Assembly: GCA_020284085.1 (NCBI GenBank)
Contig: JACEVL010000033.1
Span: 35,001-99,000 of the forward strand
Origin: Aporrectodea caliginosa
Lineage: Eukaryota > Annelida > Clitellata > Crassiclitellata > Lumbricidae
Direction: 5' to 3'
DNA: 64,000 nucleotides
Below are positions 10,013 through 55,404 of the stretch, piece after piece. The notes under the pieces were generated by a model. It saw nothing but the letters and a program-made list of their open reading frames with translations, made no database searches and was not told the origin of the DNA. The translations under genes and the position numbers were made by a program. Numbering within the stretch: the stretch's first letter is position 1; each line of letters starts with the position of its first letter.

Positions 10013-13000
10013 TTACGACTTAGCATTAGCTTGTAGCCGGTAGCACTGTTTTATGGCAGACTGACAGGCACAAAAGTCTCTCCATGGCTGCCGGATGTAG
10101 CGCTGCAGCAACAGCAGATGCTGGACGAAGTTCGGTAGAGCATCTTGCGAGCGTCCACTCATAGCGTCGTTCATGGCACGAGCAAATACATCGTAAGATG
10201 CCTGCAGCTGCGAGACCACGTCCTCCATGTCTTGCCTAGAAGACAAAACTCATCTAATTTACTACATGCTAAGAAAGAATCGGGTTACAGTAAGCCTTTT
10301 GTACATTATAACTTTCATAACAAGCAAAGCATTGTCAATCAATCAATATTTGTTTATTTTATTAAATGTTCATAATTATGATTATAGTTATTAAATTAAG
10401 TGCTTTTCAGTAAGTATCTTTGAATTGTGCACTTCAGAACTTCGTACAAAAGTGCATTATTAAAGAACATTCTTACTTACTTACTTTTATGTATCCTTTC
10501 TCCTAAAGTTAAGCCACATAATCTACTTCAGGCATCTGGGCATTGCAGTAAAAACACAATCCTCATTTACTACACAGATCGACCAATGGCCAAACAGCAA
10601 CGCAGTTTTATATTAACTGTAGGAAACTCACTTATTCTGGCACTTTGAACACACGAAGAACTTCCTCTCAAACTTGTCCTCAGATCTTAGGAGAGCTCGG
10701 CAGTTTCCGCAACGATAATATGGAGATTCGTCGAACATTTCCTCGATGACTGGCCACTGTTCTTTACATGGCTGGCATCTAACAGACAATCACAAAGTCA
10801 AGGCTAGACACACAACTCACAGTATGTAGAACTTAGTGTCTAAGAGCACGCACACTGAACAGACATCGCTGACACAGAATATACCCTACGTAAGTTTATC
10901 GTATTTTATTGTAGCTATCAATTTATATAGGACCGCTTGCAGTGCACACCAATCAGAGGCGCTCAAGCAATTAGCAAACATTGAAAAGTAATACTAGTCA
11001 TCTTTCCAACCTATGACTCGCACATGGACATAATTCTTAAGACAAAGACATGTAGTAATGCTGTAGCCCACATCTGAGGACCAAAACCCGTACGAAAATG
11101 CTTGTAGTAATAATCCAATCAGTACAGTAATTGTTCTAAATCAATGCACTCTAAAAGGCAAGAGTGAGCATTTCCATCGGCTCTGTGATTCCATAATCAC
11201 AGTGCTTAATTATCAACTATTATTAATTAAGAATAATTAATAATAATTATTAACCATAAGGTAACAGAACAGGAGAACAGGGCCGGGTTTCATGGGACAT
11301 GACTAACTCCTATTCATGGCTTAAATCTGGCCTATGCGGGAGTAGCGGTTAATTCGCTATTCATGAGACAGGCGCAACGCTCTACTCTGCGAATAAGGCT
11401 ATTCCGACTCTGAGGTAGGAGTAAGTCCTCTATTCTCAGCTTAAAGGCGATTAACAAAATGGCGGCCGTCGTTTTTCGTTGCATTCGACGACGTTTTAGA
11501 CACCAATAAGTGTTTAAGAGAATCTGTAATTAACTCGTTTCGTTCGCCAACGGCGACCTTTAAATTGCCTTTCATTTCGCCGTCACAAAATGTTAAAATT
11601 TGACGAGATTTCTGACGATGTTGCATTCGAAGTGCCGCATCTTTCCGTTAGGCATTGATCTGTTCCAACTTCACCGTAGCTCTTGCGCATGCGCGATCAA
11701 CGATAACCACTAAAATATTGGGAAAACCCAGCGTAAGCGCACTTTACACCCAGAGTAACTAATCGGCCTTCTATGCCTGTTTATGAATACCGACTACGAA
11801 TAAGTTTTATTCAGAGAATAGTTATTCCCAGAGTAGGCGTTACACCCGGAGTAGCTTACTCCTGCCCCATGAATCCCGCCCCAGGTGCTTATTTTCCACA
11901 TATTCACTGTAGAAGTTAAGAATGTGAGTGATTTTGGTGATTACTATGAATGACTTTTTGGCAACCAGACTTGGATCTTCTGGAAACCGGACTTGGATCT
12001 CCACTGGACATCAATCTCCGGACAACCCCTCTGACATGACGCAGCGCTCGTGAATAAGCTGGTGCCCTATGCTTAGCCTTAGAGTAGCACTTTAGAAATT
12101 TTGAGTTTACGATCATGATTATGATGTTTTGAGTTGCTCAGTGCCAAAGGTAAGTCGTACCTGCAGCTGAAGAAGTAAGCACCCTTTAATTGCGTCTGCC
12201 TGGGACCCGCTTTGCTTTCATAGAACAGCGGACCGTACGAAATGGCAACTTCTTCATCCTGGTTTATGTTTCTGATCGCCCGAACCACCACAGAATCGCC
12301 GTAGAAGTTAAGGTCAGCCGACGGGTCACAGGAGTGGTTCACAAGTGCTGCTGTGGGGTACAACCCAATACCCAGTTCCCCCGGCTTCAAGTCGTCAAAC
12401 CGACCCGGCCGCTGGAGCTCAATCACACGCAGCGCATTGCACTGAATGATCTGGAGATGGCGTAGGAGCAGACCGCCGACCAACTCGAAATCATGAGAGT
12501 CTTCCGCGAGCTGTACATAACCAGACATTTGGAGGATTTTCATCAAGAGACAGGACACTATCGAGAAATCAAAGAGTTGATCCGCTGGTCTGTGGTCGCT
12601 GTGTCTTGCCATATCGTAGATCGAATCATAATCGGAGCAGTAGATGCCATCGCTGTTAATACCCACATTCTCTGGCGAAGGAGCAACCTGGTCCTCCTCG
12701 CGTTTTCTCAGATACTCGAGTGCACGGCTCAAGCCGAGCACCATCATGAGCCGAATTGCCAGATGCCCGATCTTTGCACAGGTAGACGTGTCGAGCAGAG
12801 CAGAGAACTGGCATTCGTACTGGTGGAAGTTGGTCCACGAAGCTTCGCGGCACTGTCGACTGCAGAAGACGATCGAGGAGCACTGCACACACGGAACTGG
12901 GACTGAAACATGCGTAAAACAGTGATAGCAGTGCGTCTTGTGGAAGCATGGATACAGCACTGTGGCAAAAGGCTTGTCGACGACCAGCACATCGCCGATC

Positions 13001-14692
13001 TTGATGTCCTGCCCTGCAACCATGTGTCTCCCGACAACGTTGTTGTAGAGGACTCGAACCTTTGCAGATGAGTTCAAGTGAGTGGTGCTGATCTCGCCGG
13101 TGATTCGCGGAAGGACCGTTCTTTCGCTCTTTCCAGATTCCGTTTCGGGTTTCACGACGATCTGCTTGCATCGAGCCAACTGTTTGGCCAATGCTCGAAG
13201 CCAGATTTTGTGTGCTTTCTCGTCGAGGTTTGCTGCTGCAAGGGAGTTCTGTGCAAGAGCGAAGCTGGCTTCCGCCTCTGTTTGATTTCTCAACTCAATG
13301 TAGCAGCTTCCCTGGCGATCGTAAAGCTTGTGACACGACTCCTCTGGATAACCACTTTCAATGGCAAAACGAATGTCCTCCAGGCACTCTCTGTACTTCT
13401 TCAGGTGGAACAAGGCAGCCGACCTACAGAAAACAAGCGTTTATACAGAGCTAAAGACAAATATAAATTGGTCTAATCATAAGTCAGTTCTTATGTATAT
13501 TCGTTTATTTTGCAAAACAGGTTGTCAAACCACAACCAGGAACACATTATGATAAAAAGGAGTAAAAGATTCCAATGTAGTAGTTAAGTACTATCAATGC
13601 TAGGGTATCATACGATGGTCACGTTACAGGGAATACGTGGTACAATGTACAGCTTCTATCATCTTTGTACCGTAAGTCTGTTCTTGAAGTAGTTCCGAAA
13701 GACAGCGTTACAAAAACAGATTCTGGTATATTACATATCATTAAGAACAAATTCATGTTCAGACAACTGGTAAAGTAACCCTTGTATCGTAAGGTAACCA
13801 GGAAAACCATCTCGCAACAAGACCTTTCTTTTAAGCCGGGGCTGGGTCAGGAGTACTCCAGAGTAGCTGTCTTGAAGGAGCGCTATATAAATTTCTGCAA
13901 TGAATGAATGAAGCATTACATAATTACATCTTTGATGGCTGCTGGCTTCGGCAGGAACAAGACAAAAATGTGTTTTGAACTTGTTCCTCCAATTTCATTC
14001 ACATAAGCGTGTGGTTTTAGAGTTTTAGAAATGTTAGAGTGCTAATGTTCAGAAAACATTTAAAATGTTAATAGAAATTCCAGGAAAATGAGACCTCACC
14101 TGTTAGCATATGCTAACGCCAGTTCGTTCTTTGGCTTTTCATCATCAGCAGAAGTTTTGCTGTCCTGGTCCGCTCCCTGATTTTCCTCTTGGTCCTTCTT
14201 CTCCTCTTGCCCTTTACTCCCCTCTTGACCTTTATTCTCCTCCTGGCTACTAGATATACCTTCCACAGGGTCCTTTTCTGCTTTGCTGTTATCCTGACTG
14301 GGTGTCTCGGCAACCCGTGGCTCCTCCTCACCATTGGTAAGATTCTTACAGTCAGAATCCGCCTTTTCCTGTTCAGCGACGAAACCGTGGGGAGCCTTAA
14401 GAATGCTCTTTGAATACTCCCCAAGCGCAGTGAGGTAACTCTTTCTCTGGAAATATTCATTTCCTCTCTCTCGGTGCGTTTTTGCCAGTTTGGCCGACTT
14501 TTCTTCAAACTCCTTCTCTAAAACCAACACCTCATGCACATCCTTCAGCTTCCACGCAGAGGAAAAGCGCTCCGTGTCTGTTTTGTACTTTCCGAAGCCT
14601 TTGACGACTTCCTTTGGAAGAGCGCCCTGGATGGCTTGAATCATGTACGAGATTTTCTTAGCCACAAAGTCTCCCTCTTCCTGTTTTTCCAT
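10013..14692 (-). CDS. SMYD4: SMYD4-like SET and MYND domain protein, four coding exons
   Basis: Coding exons on the - strand: 14100-14692, 12161-13423, 10632-10778 and 10013-10235. All junctions are GT-AG and the model gives 741 residues. Domains: first TPR helices about residues 70-105; an acidic low-complexity insert of about 80 residues (KGQEEKKDQEE); TPRs resuming at 190-265 (LALAYANRSAALFHLKKY); a split SET domain; MYND zinc finger 353-392 (CYHC...FCSRQC...HQYEC); SET core NHSC at 550-553 and ISYGP at 582-586; post-SET CRCQPC at 618-623, assembled across the exon 2/3 junction; then a CxxC...CxxC segment. SMYD4 proteins are putative protein lysine methyltransferases. The C-terminal tail is shorter than I recall for vertebrate SMYD4; a possible donor (AAGTC|gtaaat) just at the stop could lead to one more exon. 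Confidence 0.9.
11278..11883. mobile_element. TIR element in SMYD4 intron 2
   Basis: The left end GGGCCGGGTTTCATGGG and right end CCCCATGAATCCCGCCCC form an imperfect inverted repeat that continues inward (ACTAACTCC / GGAGTAGCTTACTCC). No clear target-site duplication and no transposase frame. It may be Harbinger-like or hAT-like. Confidence 0.6.
12020..12120 (+). repeat. Dispersed repeat, copy in SMYD4 intron 2
   Basis: Contains GACAACCCCTCTGACATGAC, GAATAAGCTGGTGCCCT, GCTTAGC and TTTAGAAATT. Relatives: 54823-54920 (+), 58679-58775 (+), 43425-43500 (-) and a diverged one near 16195-16265 (-). This is a moderately old interspersed family. Confidence 0.75.
13800..13915 (+). mobile_element. 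LINE 3' terminus with (GAAT)n tail in SMYD4 intron 1
   Basis: GGGCTGGGTCAGGAG, GAGTAGCTGTCTTGAAGG and GCGCTATATAAAT, followed by (TGAA)n, match the end of the longer LINE relic at 25606-26312. Confidence 0.7.
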
Positions 14693-14747
14693 CGTTCTTT
14701 ATTATTCAAACTGAAATAAAATCCAATTTACATCACTGTAGTACTGT

Positions 14748-14990
14748 ATGTTTCTAGGTCATTCTCTCATGATTTTAGAAGCAAATGATATTAGATATGT
14801 CTGCAACAATATGCTAATTAAGAACCTTCCCCCTGCAATTCGTAGCAGGATTCTGGAGGGGATTTCACTGGCATCTCTTCGCTGCTTAAAGACCTTTCTC
14901 TTTTCTCGGGCCTGTCACGCTGAGAGCGCTTCTGAATAGCTCTGCTGTGAGAAGCGCTTTACAAATGTTCAGATTAGATTAGATTAGATT
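14748..14990 (+). pseudogene. 5'-truncated LINE: C-terminal reverse transcriptase relic and 3' end
   Basis: The frame ending at 14939 reads LPPAIRSRILEGISLASLR and then KTFLFSRA, the usual C-terminal end of CR1/L2-type LINE proteins (LP..LR....L..FK..LKT.LF). The 3' end TGTGAGAAGCGCTTTACAAA follows with an (ATTAG)n tail. A related terminus is at 38520-38640. Confidence 0.75.
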
Positions 14991-15134
14991 TAGAGTCACA
15001 GAGAAGAAGAAAATAAAAGTACCTCAACACTCGCAAAATTTGGACTTGATTAATTCACTATTACAACATGAAAACCATTAGCTTGTTTTAAATACTCTTC
15101 ACTGTTTTGTTATTATTATTATTATTATTATTAA

Positions 15135-15245
15135 TAATTTATCGCCACTGTCTAATGACCAAGTATCAATCGATGGCGCTGAGCAATTATGCGTGAACCC
15201 CTACTCTCCGCATTGCAAGTTGAGCGCTCAATCAATTGGCTACCA
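15135..15245 (-). mobile_element. tRNA-derived SINE fragment
   Basis: On the - strand: GGTAGCCAATTGATTGAGCG head, then ATAATTGCTCAGCGCCATCG, matching the SINE at 52458-52676. The middle part is shortened. Confidence 0.6.
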
Positions 15246-15954
15246 TGTCCCAATATTAGAACCAGGATCATTGAAAAACAATGGCTATACAGATCATGTG
15301 TACCAGATCTTTGATGGAAGACGCAAAAGGAATGATCCTTCGGAGGGAGAACATTCCAGAAACCGGCTAACCAGATACAAACGAATTACTTCTAAAGTAA
15401 GCAAGCATATCCCTTATTTTACCAATTGCTAACCGCAGTTTGGTTTACACACTACAATGGCCTATAGTCTCTAATGTCCATTCTAATTAATAAAGTTTTT
15501 CAAACTGTGCTGTCTAAATCATCCTAATAACAAATGTTTTACGGGTCAAACTGTCAGCAACGTCAGATTAACCACGTAACAACTCTGGGCAAGGTCTAAA
15601 TGTCCGAATACATTCGTTAGGTTTGAGGATTTGCAAATGTAAATGCAAAACGTGATGGAGCTTCTGACCAGAGTCCAAACCATCCATCCAGTCCGTGCCA
15701 TGCGCTCCGTCCGCCATCGCAGCCCAGCATGCCGTCGTCGAATTAACCCGTCAGAAGCAGCACATTATTCACACAAAACTACTACAAAACTGCCATTGTT
15801 TCACTAGTAACAATGGAAACGTTTACACAAAGTACTAACCTTCACTGTTTAAGACTGACCAAGGTCACGCTTTAGAAAACTGGGGCCTTACCCACCCTGC
15901 AAAAATTATTCTAGACGCCGACTTAAGTAGTCTCAGCCTCAAACAACTCATAAT

Positions 15955-15969
15955 TATATATATATATAT

Positions 15970-16060
<91 letters not shown>
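15955..16060. repeat. (AT)n microsatellite, about 105 bp
   Basis: An almost pure TA repeat with one early interruption. Open frames here (Ile-Tyr repeats) are artefacts. Confidence 0.95.
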
Positions 16061-16062
<2 letters not shown>

Positions 16063-17155
16063 GGTATGAAATATGTCCAGGTGGAAGTCTGAATCAGGTC
16101 TGCGAAGGAAATTCGACGCCAGCCAAGAACAGTCCAGAAGGGTCCGGAATGTTCTCCAGTTGCCCAAACTGAAAAAGTGAGTAAGCATAAACCCGAATGT
16201 TCTGAAGTGCTATGCACGCAGTTTAAAACCAAGCGTAGGGCACCGGCTTTATTCACAATCAGAGCGCTTGTACAGAGAAACCGCGAGTTAAATTTTTATT
16301 AGACCGTTAAAATATATGCCACAAGAAAACTATGAATATTATCGTATCGTATCTATACATTTATAAAGCGCCTTTCAAGGAATATATTCAGAGCCGTTCT
16401 CAGCATGGAAGCCCCGGAAAAGGGATTTTTCTATTAGAGACAGATGAGGAGCCAGTGAGGGAGGAAGGTCATTCCAGATGGAGGTAGGGACCCATCACAG
16501 CAATGATCGTTGTTTTAAACAGATATATTTATAAGTTATCTTGAGCTGTGACTTGAATATTTTTTCAAATGTGAATGAAAGTTTTGGGGAAGGTATACCA
16601 GTTGAAGTTGTTCTGAGGCGGATTGTTTCAATAAGATGGCGTGTCGGTGCTTTGAGCATAGGTCGATTACAAATAAACTACCAATGTTTCAAAAGACGAA
16701 TTAATGTCAGTAATCTAGTTTCTAATCTACTCTAATGACTTTCTACAGCGCCGTTATAATAATGCACAAAGCTATCAATCGTGAAAATCAATATATCATA
16801 TATATAATGTGAGAGTTTTTATATCTCTTGTTTCCTTAGGATTTGAGAATTAACAATAGTATTTCTGCTGCTACTACTACTGCTACTACTGCCAATACCA
16901 CCGTCGTCGCTGCCGCCACCACACTAATGCTACTACTATTATTACTTATTCTCACGTCTCACCTGGCCCTATATGACTAAAGACTTATGACTTACCTACT
17001 ATAATAGCGCATCAATAAAATGTAGCATTTAGTGGCTACCCTCGTGGCGTCTGGAAGTGATTCTGTCGTCTTGTATTAAGTAGCCATATTGTTGTGTATT
17101 TGAGGATTTTTAGGGTTTTACGAATAAATTCCAAAAAAGTTGAGTAATTGAAGGC

Positions 17156-37396
<20,241 letters not shown>

Positions 37397-38519
37397 TGAC
37401 TGAAAACACGCCCCTGGGGGCGGGCCACTCTTAGCCCACGGCTCGATGATTCGTGGTTGGGCCGTCCTAATCGATGATTGACAGATATGATTGACGTTAA
37501 TATGGTACTCCTGATGACGTGCAGCTCGGCCGTTACCAGAGTTATCCTCTGTGTCGGACCGCTTTAAGGGGACTGCCCAGTTGTTTGTTGACATGTTTTA
37601 CAGACGCTTCTTCGTTCTCAGTGACAGTTCTTTGTGGCTAAGAAGATAAAAACAGACGATATAACGGTTGTTGTTAGGATGTTAAGTCGGTTTTTTGTTG
37701 GTGTTTGACAGTAAAATTGTTAACTCGTTACAAGAAGTATTTTGGGTTTTTATTTTATCCTGTTGTGGCAAAGGCTTTGCTAATGTTCTGTTAGAAGGCT
37801 TATCGAAAAATGACGAAGCAAACTTTTGAAGTTTAAATCAAAGTACAAACTGAAAAATGAATGGTACTGTACTTTCAGTTGAAGACTTTTCTTCTTCCCA
37901 ACCCTTAGACAGCTATGAAGTTTCATGCACTATCTTGCAAATTTTTGCTAGCCATGCGTGCATTCATGTCTGCCGAGCAAGTGAGGTAAGGATCGGTGAT
38001 CGAAACTAACGCCCAGAGCTTCTCATTTGAAAATAGAAGGCGATTTGAAAATTGATCGCACTGGTTTGAGTAGGCGATCGATGCGTGGTCGACCTCAGAA
38101 CCTTTTGTGTATCGTTTTCATATAGCTGCGCATTATATGGTTGTCCATTATCAGCTAGACTATACGCAACACTCATTAACTGTCGATTTAACCTCCTCTG
38201 CTTGTCGATGCAATGTTGTATCGACCCTAGCCTCAAGTAATTTAAATTAGATAAATAAAATAATAGTATGGCTCAATGGATTCCTCTTGAAGTCTAACTC
38301 TTTGAGCGTGATCGATTTACCGATCGACCAGACCTTTGCTAGGCGATCGACCAAGGAGATTGATCAATCAATCGCCTCAAATGAGAAGTTCTGCTAACAC
38401 CAGCTATACAATAATATATATAATATACAATAATATATATAATAATAAATAATTTAATACATATAATAATATTATTATTTTGATATAATATAATAAATAA
38501 AAGTAAACGATTGTCTGGG

Positions 38520-38640
38520 TTCTCCTCCTCATCTGCTCGTTCCCTGGACGTTTCTCTGCCCGGGTCTTCTACACTGAGAGCGCCTCTGAATAGTCCATAC
38601 TGTGAGAGGTGCTTTATAAATGTTCAAATACAATGCAATA
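38520..38640 (+). mobile_element. LINE 3'-end fragment
   Basis: ACTGAGAGCGCCTCTGAATA, TGTGAGAGGTGCTTTATAAA and TGTTCAAA match the terminus at 14850-14990. Confidence 0.7.
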
Positions 38641-38924
38641 AGTACTGAAAATGATAGCGATTGATTAATGTTACTGGAGTTTCTCGTAGCATCATTTGAC
38701 TTTGATGGAAAATTTGTCTAGTATCTGGGGACTGGGTGAAATTTCTGGGGCAGTCTGAGACAGCGAACACTTCCCCAGTTAGGTCCAGAGTGGAGTGTTG
38801 TATGAATCCGTACATTTAGTCTACAAAGGCTACTCTTTATTGTATATCATAAGCAAGCGGTTGAAGGCCATTGTGTTTGATGACGGTCTTTTGTAATCAG
38901 GTCGGGAGCCCCTCTGGTGAGTTC

Positions 38925-39350
38925 CCACGTTTGGTTAAGTATGGCACAGTGGGCGAGGCCTATAGGGGCCATCCATTTAGTACGTGCGCATGGAGGGAGG
39001 GTTTGACTCAAATGCATATCCTGGCGTATGGGTCTACTGATCATTTACGTACGCATAGGAAACTGTGGATGTAGCCTAACCTCGATAATAGGCCTAAGTT
39101 GTCATTTATTGGCCTTGTTTAAATAAGCCATTAATTGAACAGCTAGCTAGCAGACAAGTAGGCTACTACCGGGAGAAGTAGAACTGGTACAGTATACCAC
39201 GTTATCTCTGACTTATTAACGATTATAATAATTGTTTCTGCGTGGATTAAATATAGACCATTCTATATAGGATTGGGAGGGGTGCGTCAGCCGTCAGGCG
39301 TACGTAAGTACTAAGTAGGTGAGGTGTGTAAAAAAGTAATCGTGTGTTAC
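38925..39350 (+). repeat. Dispersed repeat, copy 2 (first copy 1385-1680)
   Basis: Same ordered blocks as the first copy, with about 120 bp of extra sequence between ATTGGCCTT and TATAGACC. Confidence 0.75.
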
Positions 39351-39479
39351 AGGCTTTATATTAGGTATACTGCAATATATAGGCGGCTGCCTAGAGCGGC
39401 ACTTTTCAGGGTGTGGGGGGCAAATATTCGACAAAATACATGATGGTCACTTTCGTCAAAAATATGTAGGAGCAATTAA

Positions 39480-39880
39480 CCTAGAGCAAGTCCTCTCACA
39501 TTTTGCTTTGCGCCATCGATGCTCTGTCGTGTGCACTTCTGAACTTTGGAAGGAGGGCAATATCAAATAGGCCTAAGTTGTATTGTATTCGATTTCAACC
39601 CGATTGGTTAGAGCGCCTGGTTTGGAATGCGGAGAGGACGGGTTATACAGCCTTCCCGAGGCGGATTAGGCCTAGGCATTTGTGATTTTTGTGATTTGTG
39701 ATTTAATACTCTATGTGATGTTCCCGCAGTGCGTTTGCAGGCGGTTCAATAAAGCACGTACTTACTTACTTACTTTTACTGTGCAGGGACTTTGAACTTT
39801 CATTCACAACTGCTAAGCGCCATCGTTGCTGTGTCAAACTTTGGAAGGAAGGCGATATCCAAAATACAGTTGTATATAAG
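39480..39880 (+). mobile_element. Cluster of SINE fragments
   Basis: Two copies of the SINE body (TTTGCGCCATCGATGCTC at about 39505 and CTAAGCGCCATCGTTGCT at about 39812) flank a tRNA-like head (CCGATTGGTTAGAGCGCC, about 39600) with tail GCAGTGCGTTTG...AATAAAG. The head and tail resemble the SINE at 55405-55640. Confidence 0.65.
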
Positions 39881-40427
39881 ATGAATATCTGCGATCTCGT
39901 TTTTGGCCGTCGGCTATTGCGAGCAGGTGGTTGAAAACGCACCCAAGGTGAAAGGTGAAGGCCGTCGGTGAGTTCACGCCACGCTATGAACGTTGACCGT
40001 CGACCACTTGAAGAAACGTTGCACAAGTTAATCGCAGTTAGTTTTCTTTCTGGTGAGACTCATTCGTCGATTAGTTTGTAAGAAATTGTTAATTATTGAA
40101 GGTAATTTTATGGCGTCCACGATGCTGGTTGCCATTAAGCATATGGATGTTTGATTGCTTTGAATAATGTCTCCGTGTAAGTAGGTACTGGTAGCATATC
40201 GAATAAACAAACCAGGGTCCAGCGCATCGAATCTTTTTTTTACAAGGCCAATCCCAGCATTCCAGACCGTTTTCAGCAGCAACCAGGTCCTTCCCATAAG
40301 TAGTGAAATGTTACATAAAGTGGATGATCTGAATTCTTGTGTTGAGGGTGAGCACGCTTTTACATGCGATACTGGGTGCATAGGTAGTCCAGGGTTTGTG
40401 CAAATCTACAGGTTTTTCTATAGCGAC

Positions 40428-40607
40428 CAGTGCATATTTTAACTGTATAACTACTGAGACAAATGTCCCAGTAGTTTTAGGATTTGCCCCAGTAGTTTTG
40501 GTGACTTTCCCACGTAATACTCTACTTTCAACGTTAGTTTCCAATAACATTGAAAGTAGAGTAGCAGACTTTGTCCCAGTAGTCCAAACCAGTTAAAATA
40601 TGCACTG
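40428..40607. mobile_element. 180-bp hAT MITE with exact 8-bp TSD, nested in another repeat
   Basis: The ends CAGTGCATATTTTAACTG and CAGTTAAAATATGCACTG are perfect inverted repeats. ATAGCGAC flanks both sides (40420-40427 and 40608-40615). The uninterrupted site exists at 53391-53405 in the related repeat. Inside are three CCCAGTAGT words and a hairpin (ACTCTACTTTCAA / TTGAAAGTAGAGT). Confidence 0.95.
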
Positions 40608-40747
40608 ATAGCGACCGTGTATGGCCTCAACCCTGCTTATTCTTCAGTGAATTGATCGGGTGAAGTCCTTCGTCATGCTGACCGTTTGAATGGGTGCTAG
40701 GCCATATAGCGACCGTAGGAGTTTGGATATACTGGACTGGATTTTTT

Positions 40748-40954
40748 GGCAAGCATTTAGTATCGGGGTGCGTAAGTTTACGGGCGTCGGACAGAATCTT
40801 TTGGCATGCTGTGCAGAAGGTACGATGTTTTCTAAAGACGACACTAACCCTAACCCTAAACGACCCTCACGACACGTAACCTTACCCCAACCGACTCTCA
40901 GGACGCCTTAAATTACGGGAGAAAATACACGCATCCCGATACTAAATGCTTGCC
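40748..40954. mobile_element. MITE with TTAGGG-like core, second copy
   Basis: GGCAAGCATTTAGTATCGGG and CCCGATACTAAATGCTTGCC are perfect inverted ends. The interior contains CTAACCCTAACCCTAAA. It is related, in opposite orientation, to 6748-6935. Confidence 0.88.
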
Positions 40955-41271
40955 GATTTACATTTACATTACATTACCGTATGACCCGACCTGGGACTTG
41001 ACCGTGCTCATTTTACACTGAATTTAAATGGGAGATAATCAGTCTTTACTGCTGAATAAGTAGCATGACATTTAAGGTCATCGTAGCACTGAGTATAATC
41101 TGAGCACATTAAGGAACTAGGGACGAGTATATTTTAGCTGGCTACTGTGTACCTGAGTCAGTTTAAGTACATTAGGGTTGTATTTTAAATCTTATATTTT
41201 ATATATATTAGCAAATATTGTGCAAAGTTTGTCTGTACGTTTTCAGGTGAGGCTTACGTCAAAGCATAACC

Positions 41272-54207
<12,936 letters not shown>

Positions 54208-54341
54208 CCAGTGAAATTCTTTCCCACTGCCATGGCTTCTGACTGTGAAGCATTATTTCTTTGCAATTAATGATTCTTAGCATTGTTACACCCATTATTT
54301 ACGTCTGCATAATATATTTCTGATGTACATTAATTAAGAGA

Positions 54342-54347
54342 AATAAA
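54342..54347 (+). terminator. AADAT: Likely AADAT polyadenylation signal AATAAA
   Basis: The first AATAAA after the stop codon, 135 nt downstream, followed by T-rich sequence. Confidence 0.55.
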
Positions 54348-54822
54348 TCTTAATTGCAGATTATATTTCAGTATTAGTTCTTAAGAAGTTGCTCAATATT
54401 ATTGCAAGTTGTATTATTTTCATTATGTGTAAACTGAGGTGTCATATCGAATACCTATATTTTGTATTATATATTCTGAAACATTGTCAAAGTATTCCTA
54501 TACTTTGAAACATTTGAGCATGTAACATTTTTGTTTTTACAAGTTGTTGGTGGCATATCATGTAACAGGGTTTAATTTGAAAGTAATATATTGGTTCTTA
54601 ATAAGTATATCTAAGAATTTTTCATTTCTGCAGTGGGATACCAGGTACATATTTGCTGAAGTGTTGTCATGGAATTTGTGTAAATGTTAGGCATTTGGTA
54701 TTTACCGTCGATAACGATATTAATTGTTGAAGTCAAATGATGTTTTCATTCCACTAATAATAATAATTATAATAAAAAAAAAATAATAATAAGACTATTA
54801 CATTACATGATGGTATGGTATG

Positions 54823-54920
54823 GTAACCCCTCTGTCATGACATAGCACTCATGAATAAGCTGGTGCCCTGAACTTAGCTTTCGAGTAGTGCTTAATTAGA
54901 AATTTGGAATTTATAATTAC
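54823..54920 (+). repeat. Dispersed repeat (relative of 12020-12120)
   Basis: AACCCCTCTGTCATGACA, GAATAAGCTGGTGCCCTGAA and TTAGAAATTTGGAATTTA in the shared order. Confidence 0.75.
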
Positions 54921-55404
54921 TAGTAATCGTGTAATCACTGTATCATATTGCATACGTAATTTATTATGATATTATTTGTAAAAACTTTAGAGACTGTTTC
55001 GGTATTATTATTGTTCTTCGGAAAGTTGATGGGTATTAAAATTTACTGGTAATAGCTGTGTCACACAGCTGATGATAAATCTTTTAACTCTGCAGTTTGC
55101 CCAGCTCTGACCTCTTAAATCAGATCAAAGGAAATTTTAGATCAGATCTTAAATCGATCCAAATGCTGATTACGCATCGGATCCAAAGTCTACCTTGCCC
55201 TAACGATCAAGTACTGATCAAGTAACTGTATGTAGAGCCTCTTCAAGATATCTGCTCTAAGGTATTCTTGACTCAGCCATGGCCAAAAAAACTACCTACT
55301 GGTGTATGCAACATTATTTTAAAATGTTGTTTACATCACTTTGGCTTTTAATGAGGGTTTTCTGTGTAATTTTAACTTATTGAACAAACAAGTCATACTC
55401 GTGG

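Larger units (their letters stand above)
14693..17155. other. Gene-free stretch between the divergent SMYD4 and RBM26 starts
   Basis: The two genes start on opposite strands, so this stretch should carry both promoters and 5' UTRs. I recognise no TATA box. It contains a LINE terminus, a SINE, a long (AT)n tract, a LINE tail near 16345 and CTACTACTG-rich sequence at 16860-16940. No additional gene is visible. Confidence 0.5.
37397..41271. other. RBM26 3' UTR and gene-free stretch before AADAT
   Basis: RBM26 3' UTR begins at 37397; AATAAA at 38254-38259 is a plausible polyadenylation signal. The rest is dispersed repeats, SINE and LINE ends and two MITEs, listed separately. GTTTTCAG at 41238-41245 may be the acceptor of a 5' UTR exon preceding the AADAT ATG. 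Confidence 0.55.
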
